A stretch of 64,000 nucleotides of DNA from NCBI GenBank assembly GCA_019240115.1, contig JAFAYV010000088.1, positions 22,867 to 86,866 of the forward strand, in the 5' to 3' direction. Below the pieces are notes generated by a model, which searched no databases, was not told the origin of the DNA, and was given only the letters and a program-made list of their open reading frames with translations. Position 1 is the first letter of the stretch, and each line of letters begins with the position of its first letter. The position numbers and the translations under genes are program-made. This stretch comes from Solirubrobacterales bacterium (GTDB lineage: Bacteria; Actinomycetota; Thermoleophilia; Solirubrobacterales; Solirubrobacteraceae). This document shows, in pieces, positions 32,886-42,248 of this stretch.

Positions 32886-34766
32886 ATGACCAACGAAGAG
32901 ATCCATCAGCTTGCCCAGCGCCTGCGCATCGACTCGATCCGCGCGGCCGACGCCGCCCAGTCGGGGCACCCCACCTCCTCGATGTCGGCCGCCGACCTGA
33001 TGGCGGTGCTGATGGCGCGCCACCTGCGCTACGACTACGACGACCCCGAGAACGCGAACAACGACCATCTCATCTTCTCCAAGGGCCACGCCTCGCCGCT
33101 CGTCTATGCGATGTTCGCCGCGGCCGGTGCCATCACCGACGAGGAGCTTCTGACCTTCCGCAAGTTCGGCTCGCGCCTCGAGGGCCATCCCACCCCGGTG
33201 CTGCCGTGGATCGACGTCGCCACCGGTTCGCTCGGCCAGGGCATGCCGATCGCCGCCGGGATCGCGCTCTGCGCGCGTGACCTCGACCGCCTGCCCTACC
33301 GCGTCTGGACGCTGTGCGGCGACTCCGAGATGGCCGAGGGCTCGGTCTGGGAGGCCGTCGAGCACGCCGGCAAGGAGGGCCTCGACAACCTCGTGGTGAT
33401 CGTCGACGTCAACCGTCTCGGCCAGCGCGGCGAGACGATGCACGGCTGGAACCTGCACTCCTACGCCGACCGGGCGCGCGCGTCGGGCTGGAGCGCGATC
33501 GAGATCGACGGCCACGACATCGCCGCCATCGACCGCGCGTTCTCCGAGGCCGAAGCGACCGCCGACCGGCCGACGATGATCGTCGCGCGCACGATCAAGG
33601 GCTACGGCGCCTCGGAGACCGCCGACCAGCCCGGCAAGCACGGCCAGCCCCTCAAGGATCCGCAGAAGGCCATCCAGGAGCTCGGCGACGTCGGCCCGGT
33701 CCACGTCGAGGTGGCCAAGCCCGAGAGCGCCGGGGCACCGCATCGCTTCGACGAGGATGCCTCGGTCGCGCTGCCCAGCTACGAGGTGGGCGGCGATCCG
33801 GTGCCGACGCGCAAGGCGTTCGGTTCGGGACTGGCCGGCCTCATGCAGCGCCGCGGCGACGTCGTGGCGCTCGACGGCGAGGTCGGCAACTCGACCCACC
33901 TCGAGGACGTGCTGGCCAAGACGCCCGAGCGCTACTTCGAGGTCTACATCGCCGAGCAGATGATGATGGCGGAGGCGGTGGGCTTCCAGGTCCGGGGCTG
34001 GACCCCGTTCGCCGCCACGTTCGCCGCGTTCCTCTCGCGCGCGTACGACTTCGTGCGCATGGCGGTCATCTCGGAGGCCAAGCTCTGCCTCAACGGCTCG
34101 CACGCCGGCGTGTCGATCGGCGAGGACGGGCCGTCGCAGATGGCGCTCGAGGATCTCGCCGAGTTCCGTGCGCTGGGCGATTCGGTCGTTCTGTACCCGT
34201 GCGATCCCAATCAGACGGTCAAGCTCGTCCAGGAGATGGCCGACCAGCCGGGCATCTCGTATCTGCGCTCGAGCCGCTCGGGGATGCCGACGATCTACGG
34301 CCCCGACGAGGCGTTCCGGATCGGCGGCTCCAAGGTCGTGCGCGAGTCCGACGACGACCAGGTGACGCTCATCGGCGCCGGGGTGACCCTGCACGAGGCG
34401 CTCAAGGCCGCCGAGGCTCTTGCCGGCGACGGCATCAACGCCCGCGTCATCGACGTCTACTCGGTCAAGCCGATCGATCACGAGACGCTCGCCGCCGCGT
34501 CGGCCGCGACCGGCGGACGGCTCGTCGTCGCCGAGGACCACTGGCCCGAGGGCGGGCTGGGCGACGCGGTCCTGAGCACGTTCGCCGACAGCGACGAGCG
34601 CCCGCGCGTCGTCAAGCTCGGCGTCGACCACCTCCCGGGCTCGGGCAAGGGGGCCGAGCTCCTGCACGACTGCGGGATCGACGCCGACGCGATCGTGGCC
34701 GCCGCCCGGCGGCTGGCGTCGCTGGGGCCGCAGCTGGCCCGGCCGGCGACGGCCGGCGCGAGCTGA
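32886..34766 (+). CDS. tkt: Transketolase (full-length, single chain)
   Basis: A 626-residue transketolase of the pentose-phosphate pathway. Residues ~1-275 hold the TPP/Mg2+ domain: LGQGMPIAAG and CGDSEMAEGSVWEA with the downstream NRLGQRG, matching GDGx(24-27)N. The middle pyrimidine domain has the cofactor Glu in YIAEQMMMAEAVG. The C-terminal domain follows (VIDVYSVKPID, VVAEDHWPEGGLG). It is slightly shorter than the usual ~660 residues and resembles the archaeal/actinobacterial form. Divergent from the NfeD/SPFH pair. Confidence 0.93.
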   Translation: MTNEEIHQLAQRLRIDSIRAADAAQSGHPTSSMSAADLMAVLMARHLRYDYDDPENANNDHLIFSKGHASPLVYAMFAAAGAITDEELLTFRKFGSRLEGHPTPVLPWIDVATGSLGQGMPIAAGIALCARDLDRLPYRVWTLCGDSEMAEGSVWEAVEHAGKEGLDNLVVIVDVNRLGQRGETMHGWNLHSYADRARASGWSAIEIDGHDIAAIDRAFSEAEATADRPTMIVARTIKGYGASETADQPGKHGQPLKDPQKAIQELGDVGPVHVEVAKPESAGAPHRFDEDASVALPSYEVGGDPVPTRKAFGSGLAGLMQRRGDVVALDGEVGNSTHLEDVLAKTPERYFEVYIAEQMMMAEAVGFQVRGWTPFAATFAAFLSRAYDFVRMAVISEAKLCLNGSHAGVSIGEDGPSQMALEDLAEFRALGDSVVLYPCDPNQTVKLVQEMADQPGISYLRSSRSGMPTIYGPDEAFRIGGSKVVRESDDDQVTLIGAGVTLHEALKAAEALAGDGINARVIDVYSVKPIDHETLAAASAATGGRLVVAEDHWPEGGLGDAVLSTFADSDERPRVVKLGVDHLPGSGKGAELLHDCGIDADAIVAAARRLASLGPQLARPATAGAS

Positions 34767-34882
34767 GAGCGGCGGCCTCGGGTTCGCCGAGCACGCCGAT
34801 CAGCGGTCCGTCGAGGCGCGCGCAGCACATCGAGGGGGCCTGAGCCCGCGGCGAACGGTCGCGATGGTAGCGTCGCCCGATC

Positions 34883-35809
34883 ATGAAGTCGCGCAGGATC
34901 GCGTCGGCCCGGCCGAGCCCGGCGGCGGTTCGCTCTTTCGGCGGTGGCCTCCAGCTCAGGGCGCGAGCGAGCGAATTGGCCCGCGCGCTGCTGGACGGGT
35001 TCAAGCAGAATGATCTTCTGACCTACTCGAGCGCGATCTCCTTCCAGATCCTGACCGCGGTCATCCCGTTTTTTCTGTTCGTGCTCGCGGTCGCCGGACT
35101 GGTGGATTTGAACAGCGTCTGGCGAGAGCACGTCGAACCTCAGATCCAGGCGAGTGTCTCGCCCGCCGTGTTCGCGGTCGTCTTGGAAGCCGTCGACAAC
35201 GTCCTCGCCCGTGGACGCCTGCTGTGGGCGACTCTGGGGGGCGCGCTGGCGGTGTGGCAGGTATCCGGGGCCGTCCGCGCGGTCATGGGCGCGCTCGCGC
35301 GGATCTATGGCACCGCCAGCGAACGCCCGTTCCTCAGGCGCTACACGGTCTCGTTCGTGCTCTCGATCGAGGTGGGCGGGTGCTTCATCCTGGCCGCCCT
35401 GTGCCTGCTGTTCGCGCCGTTTGTCTCGGTCGTCCACGCTGGGGCCGTCTGGACCGGGCTGGCGTTCGTGGTGCGCTGGACGCTCGCCGTGGGGCTTCTG
35501 TTTCTCGCCGTCGGCCTGCTCGTTCGACACGCTCCGGCGACGGTGCAAACCGTGCCGTGGGTCAGCCTCGGCGCGACGATCATGATCGTGTCGTGGCTGA
35601 TCATGTCGCTCGTCTTCTATCTGTATCTGACCGAGTTCGCGTCCTATGAATCGGTGTTCGGAAGCCTGGCCGCGATCATCGTCGCGATGGCCTATCTCTA
35701 CGTCTCGACGACGGCGTTTCTGTTCGGCGCGCAACTCGATGCGATCATCCGGGCACAGGCCACAGGCGCGCTCAGCGGCGTCGAACACGCCTCACTCAAA
35801 CATTCCTGA
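34883..35809 (+). CDS. YihY/BrkB-family membrane protein
   Basis: A 308-residue membrane protein of the YihY/virulence-factor BrkB family (formerly thought to be RNase BN). The family opening is clear: LLTYSSAISFQILTAVIPFFLF, followed by about six helices including GGALAVWQVSGAVRAVMGALARIYG and the final MAYLYVSTTAFLFGAQLDAII, a strong family signature. Molecular role unknown, possibly transport. The N-terminal ~30 residues are basic. Confidence 0.9.
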   Translation: MKSRRIASARPSPAAVRSFGGGLQLRARASELARALLDGFKQNDLLTYSSAISFQILTAVIPFFLFVLAVAGLVDLNSVWREHVEPQIQASVSPAVFAVVLEAVDNVLARGRLLWATLGGALAVWQVSGAVRAVMGALARIYGTASERPFLRRYTVSFVLSIEVGGCFILAALCLLFAPFVSVVHAGAVWTGLAFVVRWTLAVGLLFLAVGLLVRHAPATVQTVPWVSLGATIMIVSWLIMSLVFYLYLTEFASYESVFGSLAAIIVAMAYLYVSTTAFLFGAQLDAIIRAQATGALSGVEHASLKHS

Positions 35810-35905
35810 GTCCGCACCGCGCCGGACGGTCTGCATCCCGGCATGATTTTCCCGCCGACGCGCCGCTCGCTGGTTCAATGGGCGAAACGAGCGAGGGAGA
35901 GTGCG

Positions 35906-37096
35906 ATGTCCGATTTGTCCGCGGCGGCCGATCAAGTCCTGCGAGGGGTCACCGAGTCGACGCCGAGGGTGCCGGGGGTCTCCGCGGTGATCACCGACCG
36001 GGACGGCAACCTGTACGAGGGCGCGGCCGGCGAGCGCGTGCTCGGCGGCGCAGATCCGATGACGCCGGACACCGTCTGCGCGATCTTCTCGACGACGAAG
36101 GCGCTGACCGGGACCGCCTGCCTGCAGCTCGTCGAGTCCGGCGACCTCGACCTCGACGCGCCGGCGAGCCGCTACGCGCCGAAGCTCGGCGAGGCCCAGG
36201 TGCTCGAGGGGTTCGAGGCGGACGGCACGCCCCAGCTGCGCTCGCCGCGGACCGAGATCACCACCCGGATGCTGCTGCTGCACACCGCCGGCTTCGGCTA
36301 CGACTTCTTCAACGAGAACTACAACCGGCTCGCGCAGGAGCACGGACAGCCGAGCGTCATCACCGCGACGCACGAGTCGCTCCAGACGCCGCTGCTGTTC
36401 GAGCCGGGCACCCAGTGGGAGTACGGGTCGAACATCGACTGGGCCGGGCAGGTCGTCGAGGGGATCACCGGCAAGCGGCTCGGCGAGGTGTTCGCCGAGC
36501 GCATCTGCGGTCCGCTCGGCATGCACGACACCGCGTTCGGGATCCGCGACGACCAGCGCTCTCGCCTGGCCAAGATCCACCAGCGCGGCGACGACGGCAG
36601 CCTGGAGCCGCTCGACCTGGAGCTCCCGAGCGATCCGGAGGTCCACATGGGGGGCCACGGCCTGTACTCGACGGTGCTCGACTACGCCAAGTTCATCCGC
36701 ATGTGGCTGAACGACGGCCGCGGCCCCGACGGCCCGATCCTCTCGCCGGAGACGGTCGCCGACGCGGCGTCCAACCACCTCGGCACGATGAAGATCAAGA
36801 TGCTGCCCGGCGTCATCCCGACGCTCTCCAACGACGCCGAGTTCTTCCCCGGCATGCCGAAGTCGTGGGCGCTGACGTTCATGGTCAACGACGAGGACGC
36901 GCCGACCGGCCGCCCCGCGGGCGCGCTCGCGTGGGCCGGGCTCGCGAACCTCTTCTACTGGATCGACCGCCGGAACGGGATCGGCGGCTTCTGGGCGACG
37001 CAGATCCTCCCCTTCGCCGACCCGACCTCGGTGGTCGGCTACCTCGATCTCGAGACCGCCGCCTACGCCAACCTGCGCCAGCCCGCCGCGGCCTGA
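35906..37096 (+). CDS. Serine hydrolase, beta-lactamase family (class C-like)
   Basis: A 396-residue penicillin-binding-protein/beta-lactamase-fold hydrolase. The catalytic SxxK is in [10 protein letters not shown], the Tyr motif YxN is YGSN, and the third motif is HGLYST (HxG type). This arrangement is typical of class C-like esterases (EstB/lactonase type) rather than resistance enzymes. No signal peptide is present, so it is cytoplasmic. The ATG at 35906 is preceded by GAGGGAGA. The neighbouring hydrolase and dehydrogenases suggest a role in catabolising an ester or lactone. Confidence 0.88.
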   Translation: MSDLSAAADQVLRGVTESTPRVPGVSAVITDRDGNLYEGAAGERVLGGADPMTPDTVCAIFSTTKALTGTACLQLVESGDLDLDAPASRYAPKLGEAQVLEGFEADGTPQLRSPRTEITTRMLLLHTAGFGYDFFNENYNRLAQEHGQPSVITATHESLQTPLLFEPGTQWEYGSNIDWAGQVVEGITGKRLGEVFAERICGPLGMHDTAFGIRDDQRSRLAKIHQRGDDGSLEPLDLELPSDPEVHMGGHGLYSTVLDYAKFIRMWLNDGRGPDGPILSPETVADAASNHLGTMKIKMLPGVIPTLSNDAEFFPGMPKSWALTFMVNDEDAPTGRPAGALAWAGLANLFYWIDRRNGIGGFWATQILPFADPTSVVGYLDLETAAYANLRQPAAA

Positions 37097-37223
37097 GCAT
37101 TCGCCTCCGCGGCGGGGCGCCAAGCCGCGCCGCGGGGTCAGGCCGCGAGCGCCGGTGATCCGGCCACCGTGTCGGCGGGAAGCCGATCGCGACGAGGTTG
37201 GATGACGACGTTCCGGATCTCCA

Positions 37224-37235
37224 ATTGTTGACAAT
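37224..37235. promoter_or_regulatory. Candidate GntR operator ATTGT-TG-ACAAT
   Basis: A perfect inverted repeat, ATTGT (37224-37228) and ACAAT (37231-37235), with a 2-nt centre, lies ~54 nt before the alpha/beta hydrolase ATG. FCD-type GntR regulators typically bind TNGTNNACNA. A near-identical site precedes the GntR gene at 42962-42974. Confidence 0.6.
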
Positions 37236-37288
37236 CCGAATGTCAAGCGATAGCGTCGCCGACGGGGTACGCGGCGATTGGAGGAGAG

Positions 37289-38170
37289 ATGAGCAGTCGA
37301 CGGCCGGACGAGTTCCAGCACTACGAGCAGCAGGTTCCAGGCGTGAAGTTGCACTACGTGCGCGAGGGCTCGGGCCCGCCGTTGGTGCTCCTCCACGGGT
37401 GGCCCGGATTCTGGTACGAGTGGCACAAGGTCATCGGGCCGCTGGCGGAGGGCTACGACGTCATCGTCCCCGACCACCGTGGCTACGGCGACTCCGAGAA
37501 GCCGGACCCGAGCGACCCGTCGCTGTACTCGATTGAGCACGCGATCGACGACGTCGACGCCCTGCTCGACGCGCTGGGGATCGACACGGCGTACGTCGTC
37601 GGCCACGACTGGGCGGCCCTGATGGTGCACAAGTTCGTGCGCAAGTATCGAAGCCGCGTGATCCGGGCGATGATGTTCGATCCGATCACCCCGGACTTCG
37701 GGCCCTTCTACCTCGGTTTCCCCCACCTGTCGGAGTCGTGGTACTCCCAGTTTCATCAGCTGGACATGGCGATCGAGCTGATCGGTTCCAGCCGGGAGGC
37801 GTGCACGACCTACTTCCGCCACTTCCTGGACCACTGGGCCTACGCGCCACCGCTGCTGTCGCCCGAGGAGATGGAGGTCTACGTCGACACGTTCATGAAG
37901 GAGGGCAACCTCCGGGGAGGCTTCAACTGGTACCGGGCCAACCTGTCGGTCACAAGCGCCCCGTTCAACGAGTTGGACAACACCATCAGCGATGCCCCGA
38001 TGACGTTCCTCTCGGGGATGGGTGACCCCGTCGTGCCCCCCGTCACGGCGACCGCCGTCGCGAAGTACTACAACAACTACACCATCGAGTACGTCCCCGA
38101 CGCCGGCCACTATCTCATGGTGGAGAAGCCCGACATCGTGATCGACAGGGTGCGCCGCGACTTCCGGTGA
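37289..38170 (+). CDS. Alpha/beta hydrolase (epoxide hydrolase/dehalogenase-like)
   Basis: A 293-residue alpha/beta-hydrolase. The oxyanion loop is LLHGWPGFWYEW, the nucleophile elbow VVGHDWAALMVH puts Asp at the nucleophile position, and the catalytic His is in VPDAGHYLMVEKPD. An Asp nucleophile after GH with the HGWP loop is characteristic of soluble epoxide hydrolases and haloacetate dehalogenases. The ATG at 37289 has GGAGGAG upstream. A candidate GntR operator sits ~54 nt before it. Confidence 0.87.
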   Translation: MSSRRPDEFQHYEQQVPGVKLHYVREGSGPPLVLLHGWPGFWYEWHKVIGPLAEGYDVIVPDHRGYGDSEKPDPSDPSLYSIEHAIDDVDALLDALGIDTAYVVGHDWAALMVHKFVRKYRSRVIRAMMFDPITPDFGPFYLGFPHLSESWYSQFHQLDMAIELIGSSREACTTYFRHFLDHWAYAPPLLSPEEMEVYVDTFMKEGNLRGGFNWYRANLSVTSAPFNELDNTISDAPMTFLSGMGDPVVPPVTATAVAKYYNNYTIEYVPDAGHYLMVEKPDIVIDRVRRDFR

Positions 38171-38193
38171 CCCGACGGTCTCCGAACGTCGGG
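38171..38193. terminator. Hairpin between convergent operons
   Basis: CCCGACG (38171-38177) pairs perfectly with CGTCGGG (38187-38193) across a 9-nt loop, immediately after the hydrolase stop and ~33 nt beyond the stop of the opposing transketolase operon. It lacks a T-run but is well placed as a bidirectional stem. Confidence 0.55.
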
Positions 38194-38225
38194 TGAGTCG
38201 CGAACTTCGAGCGGCGGGTGAGACG

Positions 38226-39221
38226 TCAGGCCGCGAGCGCCTGCTTGACCCGCTCCACGACGCGATCGGTCGACAGGCCGTAGCGATCGTGGAGCGTGGG
38301 CAGCGCGCCCGCGGCCAGGAACTCGTCGGGGAGCGCGATCGGGACGATGTTCCGCGGCTCGCCGGCGAACGCCAGGCCGGCCGCGATCGACTCGCCGAGC
38401 CCGCCGATGACGGTGTGGTTCTCGAGCGTCACCACGAGGCGGTCGCCGCGCGCGAGGCGGCCGATCGTGTCGAGGTCGAGCGGCTTGAGCGTCGCGACGT
38501 GCAGCACGCCGGCGTCAACCCTGTCCTCGGCGAGCCGCTGCGCCGCCTCGAGCGCCCGCATCGTCATCAGACCGGAGGAGATGAGGATCACGTCGCGCCC
38601 GGAGCGCAGCTCGGCGGCGGCGCCGAGCGCGAAGCGGTAGTCGTACTCGTCGAGCACGACGGGCACGTTGCCGCGCAGGAGGCGCATGTACGTCGGCCCG
38701 GGGACGTCGGCCAGCGCGGGCACGGCCTGGGCGATGTCGATCGCGTCGCAGGGGTCGACGATCGTCAGGTTCGGCATCCCGCGCAGGATCGCCACGTCCT
38801 CGGTGGCCTGGTGGCTCGGCCCGTAGCCGGTGGTCAGCCCCGGCAGCGCGGCGACGACGTTGACGTTGAGCCCGGGCTCGGCGCTGTCCAGGCACAGGAA
38901 GTCATACGCGCGGCGCGTGGCAAACACCGAGTAGGTCGAGGCGAACGGCACCAGGCCGACCTCTGCCATCCCGGCGGCGGCCCCGAACAGCGCCTGCTCG
39001 GCCATTCCCATCTGGAAGAAGCGCTCCGGGTGGGCCTCGGCGAACACGTGCATGTCGGTGTACTTCGAGAGATCGGCGCTGAGGCCGACGACCTCGGAGC
39101 GCTCCTCCGCGAGCGCGACGAGAGCGTGCCCGAAGGGCGCCGCGCTCCTCCGCTGATCGGCATCGGCGATCGAGGCGATCATCGCCGAGGTGGTCGCTCG
39201 CTTGGCCTTCGCATCGCTCAT
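38226..39221 (-). CDS. Transketolase, C-terminal subunit (split)
   Basis: A 331-residue protein equal to the pyrimidine and C-terminal domains of transketolase. The TPP-activating Glu lies in QMGMAEQALFGAAAGMAEVG. The family segments YGPSHQATEDVAILRGMPN and TLENHTVIGGLGESIA are clear. Together with the upstream N-subunit it forms a two-chain enzyme that moves two-carbon ketol units. Its ATG overlaps the N-subunit stop by 4 nt. Last gene of the GntR-led operon. It duplicates the fold of the housekeeping enzyme at 32886 and so probably has a specialised substrate. Confidence 0.92.
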   Translation of the reverse strand: MSDAKAKRATTSAMIASIADADQRRSAAPFGHALVALAEERSEVVGLSADLSKYTDMHVFAEAHPERFFQMGMAEQALFGAAAGMAEVGLVPFASTYSVFATRRAYDFLCLDSAEPGLNVNVVAALPGLTTGYGPSHQATEDVAILRGMPNLTIVDPCDAIDIAQAVPALADVPGPTYMRLLRGNVPVVLDEYDYRFALGAAAELRSGRDVILISSGLMTMRALEAAQRLAEDRVDAGVLHVATLKPLDLDTIGRLARGDRLVVTLENHTVIGGLGESIAAGLAFAGEPRNIVPIALPDEFLAAGALPTLHDRYGLSTDRVVERVKQALAA

Positions 39222-40075
39222 CTCGCGTACCTCTCCTCCAGCTGTGTGCGACAGGTCGCCCACTCGTCGTCGTCGATCCGCATGAAGTGCGCCTTCTCCC
39301 GGTTCTCGAGCAGCTCGATGCCGCGGCCGACGAGCGTGTCGCAGACGATCGCCCGCGGCGTGTGCTCGTCCTCGCGCTGCGCCGCGTCGAAGGCCGCGAG
39401 CAGCGCGGGCACGTCGTTGCCGTCGACCCGGTGCGCGGCCCACCCGAACGCGCGCCATTTCTCGGTCACCGACTCGGTCTTCAGGACGTTCGCCGTCGGC
39501 CCGTCGGCCTGCAGCGCGTTGACGTCGACGATCGCCGTCAGCCCGCCCAGCCGGTGGTGCGCCGCGGCCATCGCCGCCTCCCACGTGGCTCCCTCGTCGA
39601 GCTCGCCGTCGGACAGGTAGTCATAGACGTGGGCGTTCCGGCCCTGATGGCGCAGCCCGAGCGCCATCCCGACGCCGATCCCGAGGCCGTGGCCGAGCGA
39701 CCCGCCGGAGATCTCCATCCCGGGGGTGTAGGTCGACATGCCCGACATCGGCAGGCGGCTGTCGTCGGCTCCGTAGGTGGGAAGCTCTGACTTGTCGAGC
39801 ACGCCGGCCTCGCCGAGCGCCGCGTACAGCGCGAGCGCATAGTGCCCGATCGACAGCAGCAGCCGGTCGCGATCCTCCCACTCGGGGTCCTCGGCGCGGT
39901 AGCGCAGACGATCGAAGTACAGGACGGCGAGCACGTCGGCCACGGCGAGCCCCTGGCCGACGTAGCCCTGCCCCTGCACCTCGGCCATCTGCAGGATGCT
40001 GCGCCGGATGCCGAGCGCGGCGTTGGTGACGCGGCGGGTGCGCACTTCGTCGACGTGCGTCGTCACGTCAGCCAC
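39218..40075 (-). CDS. Transketolase, N-terminal subunit (split)
   Basis: A 285-residue TPP-binding half of a split transketolase. It shows the family His-rich start (GYVGQGLAVADVLAVLYF), GGSLGHGLGIGVGMALG, and the TPP motif DGELDEGATWEAAM with NALQADG downstream. The GTG at 40075 overlaps the cyclase gene's 3' end by 8 nt. Operon order is GntR, SDR, ADH, cyclase, TK-N, TK-C, all overlapping or nearly so. Specialised split transketolases occur in apiose, sulfoquinovose and related branched or modified sugar pathways; which applies here cannot be told. Confidence 0.92.
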   Translation of the reverse strand: MADVTTHVDEVRTRRVTNAALGIRRSILQMAEVQGQGYVGQGLAVADVLAVLYFDRLRYRAEDPEWEDRDRLLLSIGHYALALYAALGEAGVLDKSELPTYGADDSRLPMSGMSTYTPGMEISGGSLGHGLGIGVGMALGLRHQGRNAHVYDYLSDGELDEGATWEAAMAAAHHRLGGLTAIVDVNALQADGPTANVLKTESVTEKWRAFGWAAHRVDGNDVPALLAAFDAAQREDEHTPRAIVCDTLVGRGIELLENREKAHFMRIDDDEWATCRTQLEERYAR

Positions 40076-40475
40076 CGCCGCCGCCCATGATCGCCACCGC
40101 GCGACCGGGCCCGCCGCTGCCGCCCTCCACCCGCATCGGGAGGAAGACGAAGTAGGCGCCGACCGCCGGGCCGCGCAGTTGCTCGAGCGCCACCTGCTCA
40201 CTGGTGACCGTGCCCGCGCTGTCGGCGAACTCGTAGCCGCTGTCGGGCGGGGGCACGAAGTGCGCGGGCGCGTCGAAGTGGGTCCCGGTGTGCTCGTCGA
40301 TCGCCCACCAGCGCGTGTAGTACGGCCACACGCCGGAGAACCTCGTCCACACCGTGTGCCGGAACTGCATGCTGTACGGGTACGACGGATACTCGTTGGA
40401 CACCGGGGCCGAGAGGTCGATCCATACCGCGTCGGCCAGGTCGCGGGCCAGCGCCCGATCGCCGGTCGTCCTCAT
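40068..40475 (-). CDS. Cyclase family protein, internally shortened
   Basis: A 135-residue protein of the cyclase/kynurenine-formamidase fold (PF04199), whose members are usually 210-280 residues. The metal motif is present, EHTGTHFDAPAHF. It then passes from LEQLRGPAVGAY directly to VFLPMRVEGGSGGPGRAVAI, which is the normal C-terminus. The middle ~100+ residues, including the second His/Glu metal and catalytic residues, are missing in frame. It is therefore a deletion derivative, either inactive or a new minimal form. It overlaps both neighbours. Confidence 0.78.
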   Translation of the reverse strand: MRTTGDRALARDLADAVWIDLSAPVSNEYPSYPYSMQFRHTVWTRFSGVWPYYTRWWAIDEHTGTHFDAPAHFVPPPDSGYEFADSAGTVTSEQVALEQLRGPAVGAYFVFLPMRVEGGSGGPGRAVAIMGGGGG

Positions 40476-41488
40476 AGAAGCACCGTCACTTTCAGGTGGT
40501 CGGTGCCGTCGACCATGTCTCGCACCATCGCGGGGGCCTCGTCGAGCCCGATCCGGTGGCTGATGAGCGCCTCCACGTCGAGCGCGCCCGAGTTGATGAA
40601 CGCCACCGCCGCGCCGAAGTCGTCCGGGGTGTACATCGACGAGCCGCGCAGGGTGAGCTCCCCGGTGACGAGCGCGTCCATGTCGACCGGCACGGGCTCG
40701 GCGAACAGCGCGATCGCCACGATCATGCCGCCCTTCCGGCACAGCGCCTGCGCGTCGCGCAGGACCACCGGGGCCCCCGCCGCGACGAACACCGCGTCGA
40801 ATCCCTGACCGTCGGTGAGCGCGCTGCCGGCATCCCGCGCCGATCCGCCGCCCACGTTGATCGTCGTGGCGCCGGTCGCCGCGGCGACCGCGTCGAGGTT
40901 GGGCTGGCGGACGTCGGTCACGAGCAGCCTCGTCGCCCCGCCGTGGCGCGCGAGCAGCGCGACGAGCGCCCCGATCGCGCCGACGCCGAGCACGGCCACG
41001 CGCCTGCCCAGGCAGTCGCCGAACGCCCGCACCGCGCGGCAGGCGACGGCGAGCGGCTCGGCCATCGCGCCGATCGCCCAGTCGATGTCGCCCGCCAGCG
41101 GATAGACGATGCTGTCGGGGACGGCCACCTCCTCGCTGAGCAGCCCGGGGAAGTCGACGCCGACGACGCCCTTGTTCGCGCACACGTTCCCGTGGCCGGC
41201 GGTGCACGCCGCGCACCGCCCGCACGCGATCTGCGGCTCGATCGCGACCCGGTCTCCGAGGGCGACCGCGTCGACGCCCGAGCCGACCTCGGTGACCTCG
41301 CCGGCCACCTCGTGACCGAGCACGACGGGGGCCTTGCGGAACGGATGCTGCCCGAGGTAGACGCTCAGGTCAGAGCCGCACAGGCCGCACGCGCGTACCC
41401 GCACCCGGACGTCGTGCGCGCCGACGGTGGGCCGTGCCACCTCACTGATGCCCACGTCCTGCACCGCGTCGAGGTGCAGAGCCTTCAT
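40472..41488 (-). CDS. Zinc-dependent medium-chain alcohol/polyol dehydrogenase
   Basis: A 338-residue zinc MDR. The catalytic Cys is in ACGLCGSDLSVYLG, GHEVAGEV holds the His-Glu pair, and the structural zinc loop is CGRCAACTAGHGNVC. The NAD site is VLGVGAIGALVA. It belongs to the threonine/sorbitol/butanediol dehydrogenase branch, oxidising a secondary alcohol or polyol. The ATG at 41488 (MKALHLDAVQDVGISEV) is preferred over the TTG 15 nt earlier. Its stop overlaps the cyclase start (ATGA). Confidence 0.9.
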   Translation of the reverse strand: MKALHLDAVQDVGISEVARPTVGAHDVRVRVRACGLCGSDLSVYLGQHPFRKAPVVLGHEVAGEVTEVGSGVDAVALGDRVAIEPQIACGRCAACTAGHGNVCANKGVVGVDFPGLLSEEVAVPDSIVYPLAGDIDWAIGAMAEPLAVACRAVRAFGDCLGRRVAVLGVGAIGALVALLARHGGATRLLVTDVRQPNLDAVAAATGATTINVGGGSARDAGSALTDGQGFDAVFVAAGAPVVLRDAQALCRKGGMIVAIALFAEPVPVDMDALVTGELTLRGSSMYTPDDFGAAVAFINSGALDVEALISHRIGLDEAPAMVRDMVDGTDHLKVTVLL

Positions 41489-41495
41489 GCCGGCG

Positions 41496-42248
41496 TCAGT
41501 CAATGTGGCTGCCGCCGTTGACGTCGATCTCCTCGCCGGTCACGTACTCGGCGTCGGCCGAGCACAGGTAGGCGATCGCCGCGGCCACGTCGCTCGGTCG
41601 CCCGAGCCGGCCGACCGGGACGCCGGCGACGAGCTCCTCGCGCCGCGCGTCGTCGACCTTGCCGGCGATGATGTCGGTGTCGATCAGCCCGGGAGCGACC
41701 GCGTTGCAGGTGATGCCGTCGCCGGCGGTCTCGCGCGCCAGCGCCTTGGTGAAGCCGAGCACCGCCGCCTTCGCCGCCGAGTAGTGCACGCCGCCGAAGA
41801 TCCCGCCGCCACGCTTGCCCGACACCGAGGACACGTTCGCGATCCGCCCGTAGCGCCGCGCTCGCATGATCGGGACCACCGCGCGCGTGACGAGGAACAT
41901 CCCCTTGACGTTGACGGCGAAGATCCGGTCCCACTCCTCCTCGGCGATCTCGTCAAACGACGTCGGCGCCGTGATCCCGGCGTTGTTGACGAGCGCGTCA
42001 ACGCGCCCGAAGCGCTGGTTCACCGTGTCGATCGCCGCGCTCACGTCGCCGGCGGCGCCGACGTCGCAGCCGACCGCGAGCGTCTCGGCGCCCGACTCGG
42101 CGGCGATGGCACCGGCCGCCCGCGCCGCGGCGTCGCCGTCGACGTCGAGCAGGGCGAGATCGAAGCCGTCCGCTCCCAGCCGCAGCGCGGTCCCGTACCC
42201 GATGCCGCGCTCAGATCCGCACCCGGTCACGACCGCGACCCCCGCCAT
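41496..42248 (-). CDS. Short-chain dehydrogenase/reductase
   Basis: A 250-residue classical SDR. It shows TGCGSERGIGYGTALRL (cofactor Gly-rich loop, slightly unusual Ser/Glu insertion), NNAG, the catalytic Ser in NVSSVSG, and YSAAK. Asp after the second strand (LLDVDGDAA) indicates NAD preference. It probably oxidises a sugar acid or polyol in the same pathway as the neighbouring ADH. The ATG at 42248 shares a base with the GntR stop (TGATG). Confidence 0.92.
   Translation of the reverse strand: MAGVAVVTGCGSERGIGYGTALRLGADGFDLALLDVDGDAAARAAGAIAAESGAETLAVGCDVGAAGDVSAAIDTVNQRFGRVDALVNNAGITAPTSFDEIAEEEWDRIFAVNVKGMFLVTRAVVPIMRARRYGRIANVSSVSGKRGGGIFGGVHYSAAKAAVLGFTKALARETAGDGITCNAVAPGLIDTDIIAGKVDDARREELVAGVPVGRLGRPSDVAAAIAYLCSADAEYVTGEEIDVNGGSHID

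Noticed and set aside
32307..34667. Long minus-strand frame reaching through the transketolase
   Set aside because: Only the last 158 codons (NfeD-like) are real; the rest is antisense to transketolase.
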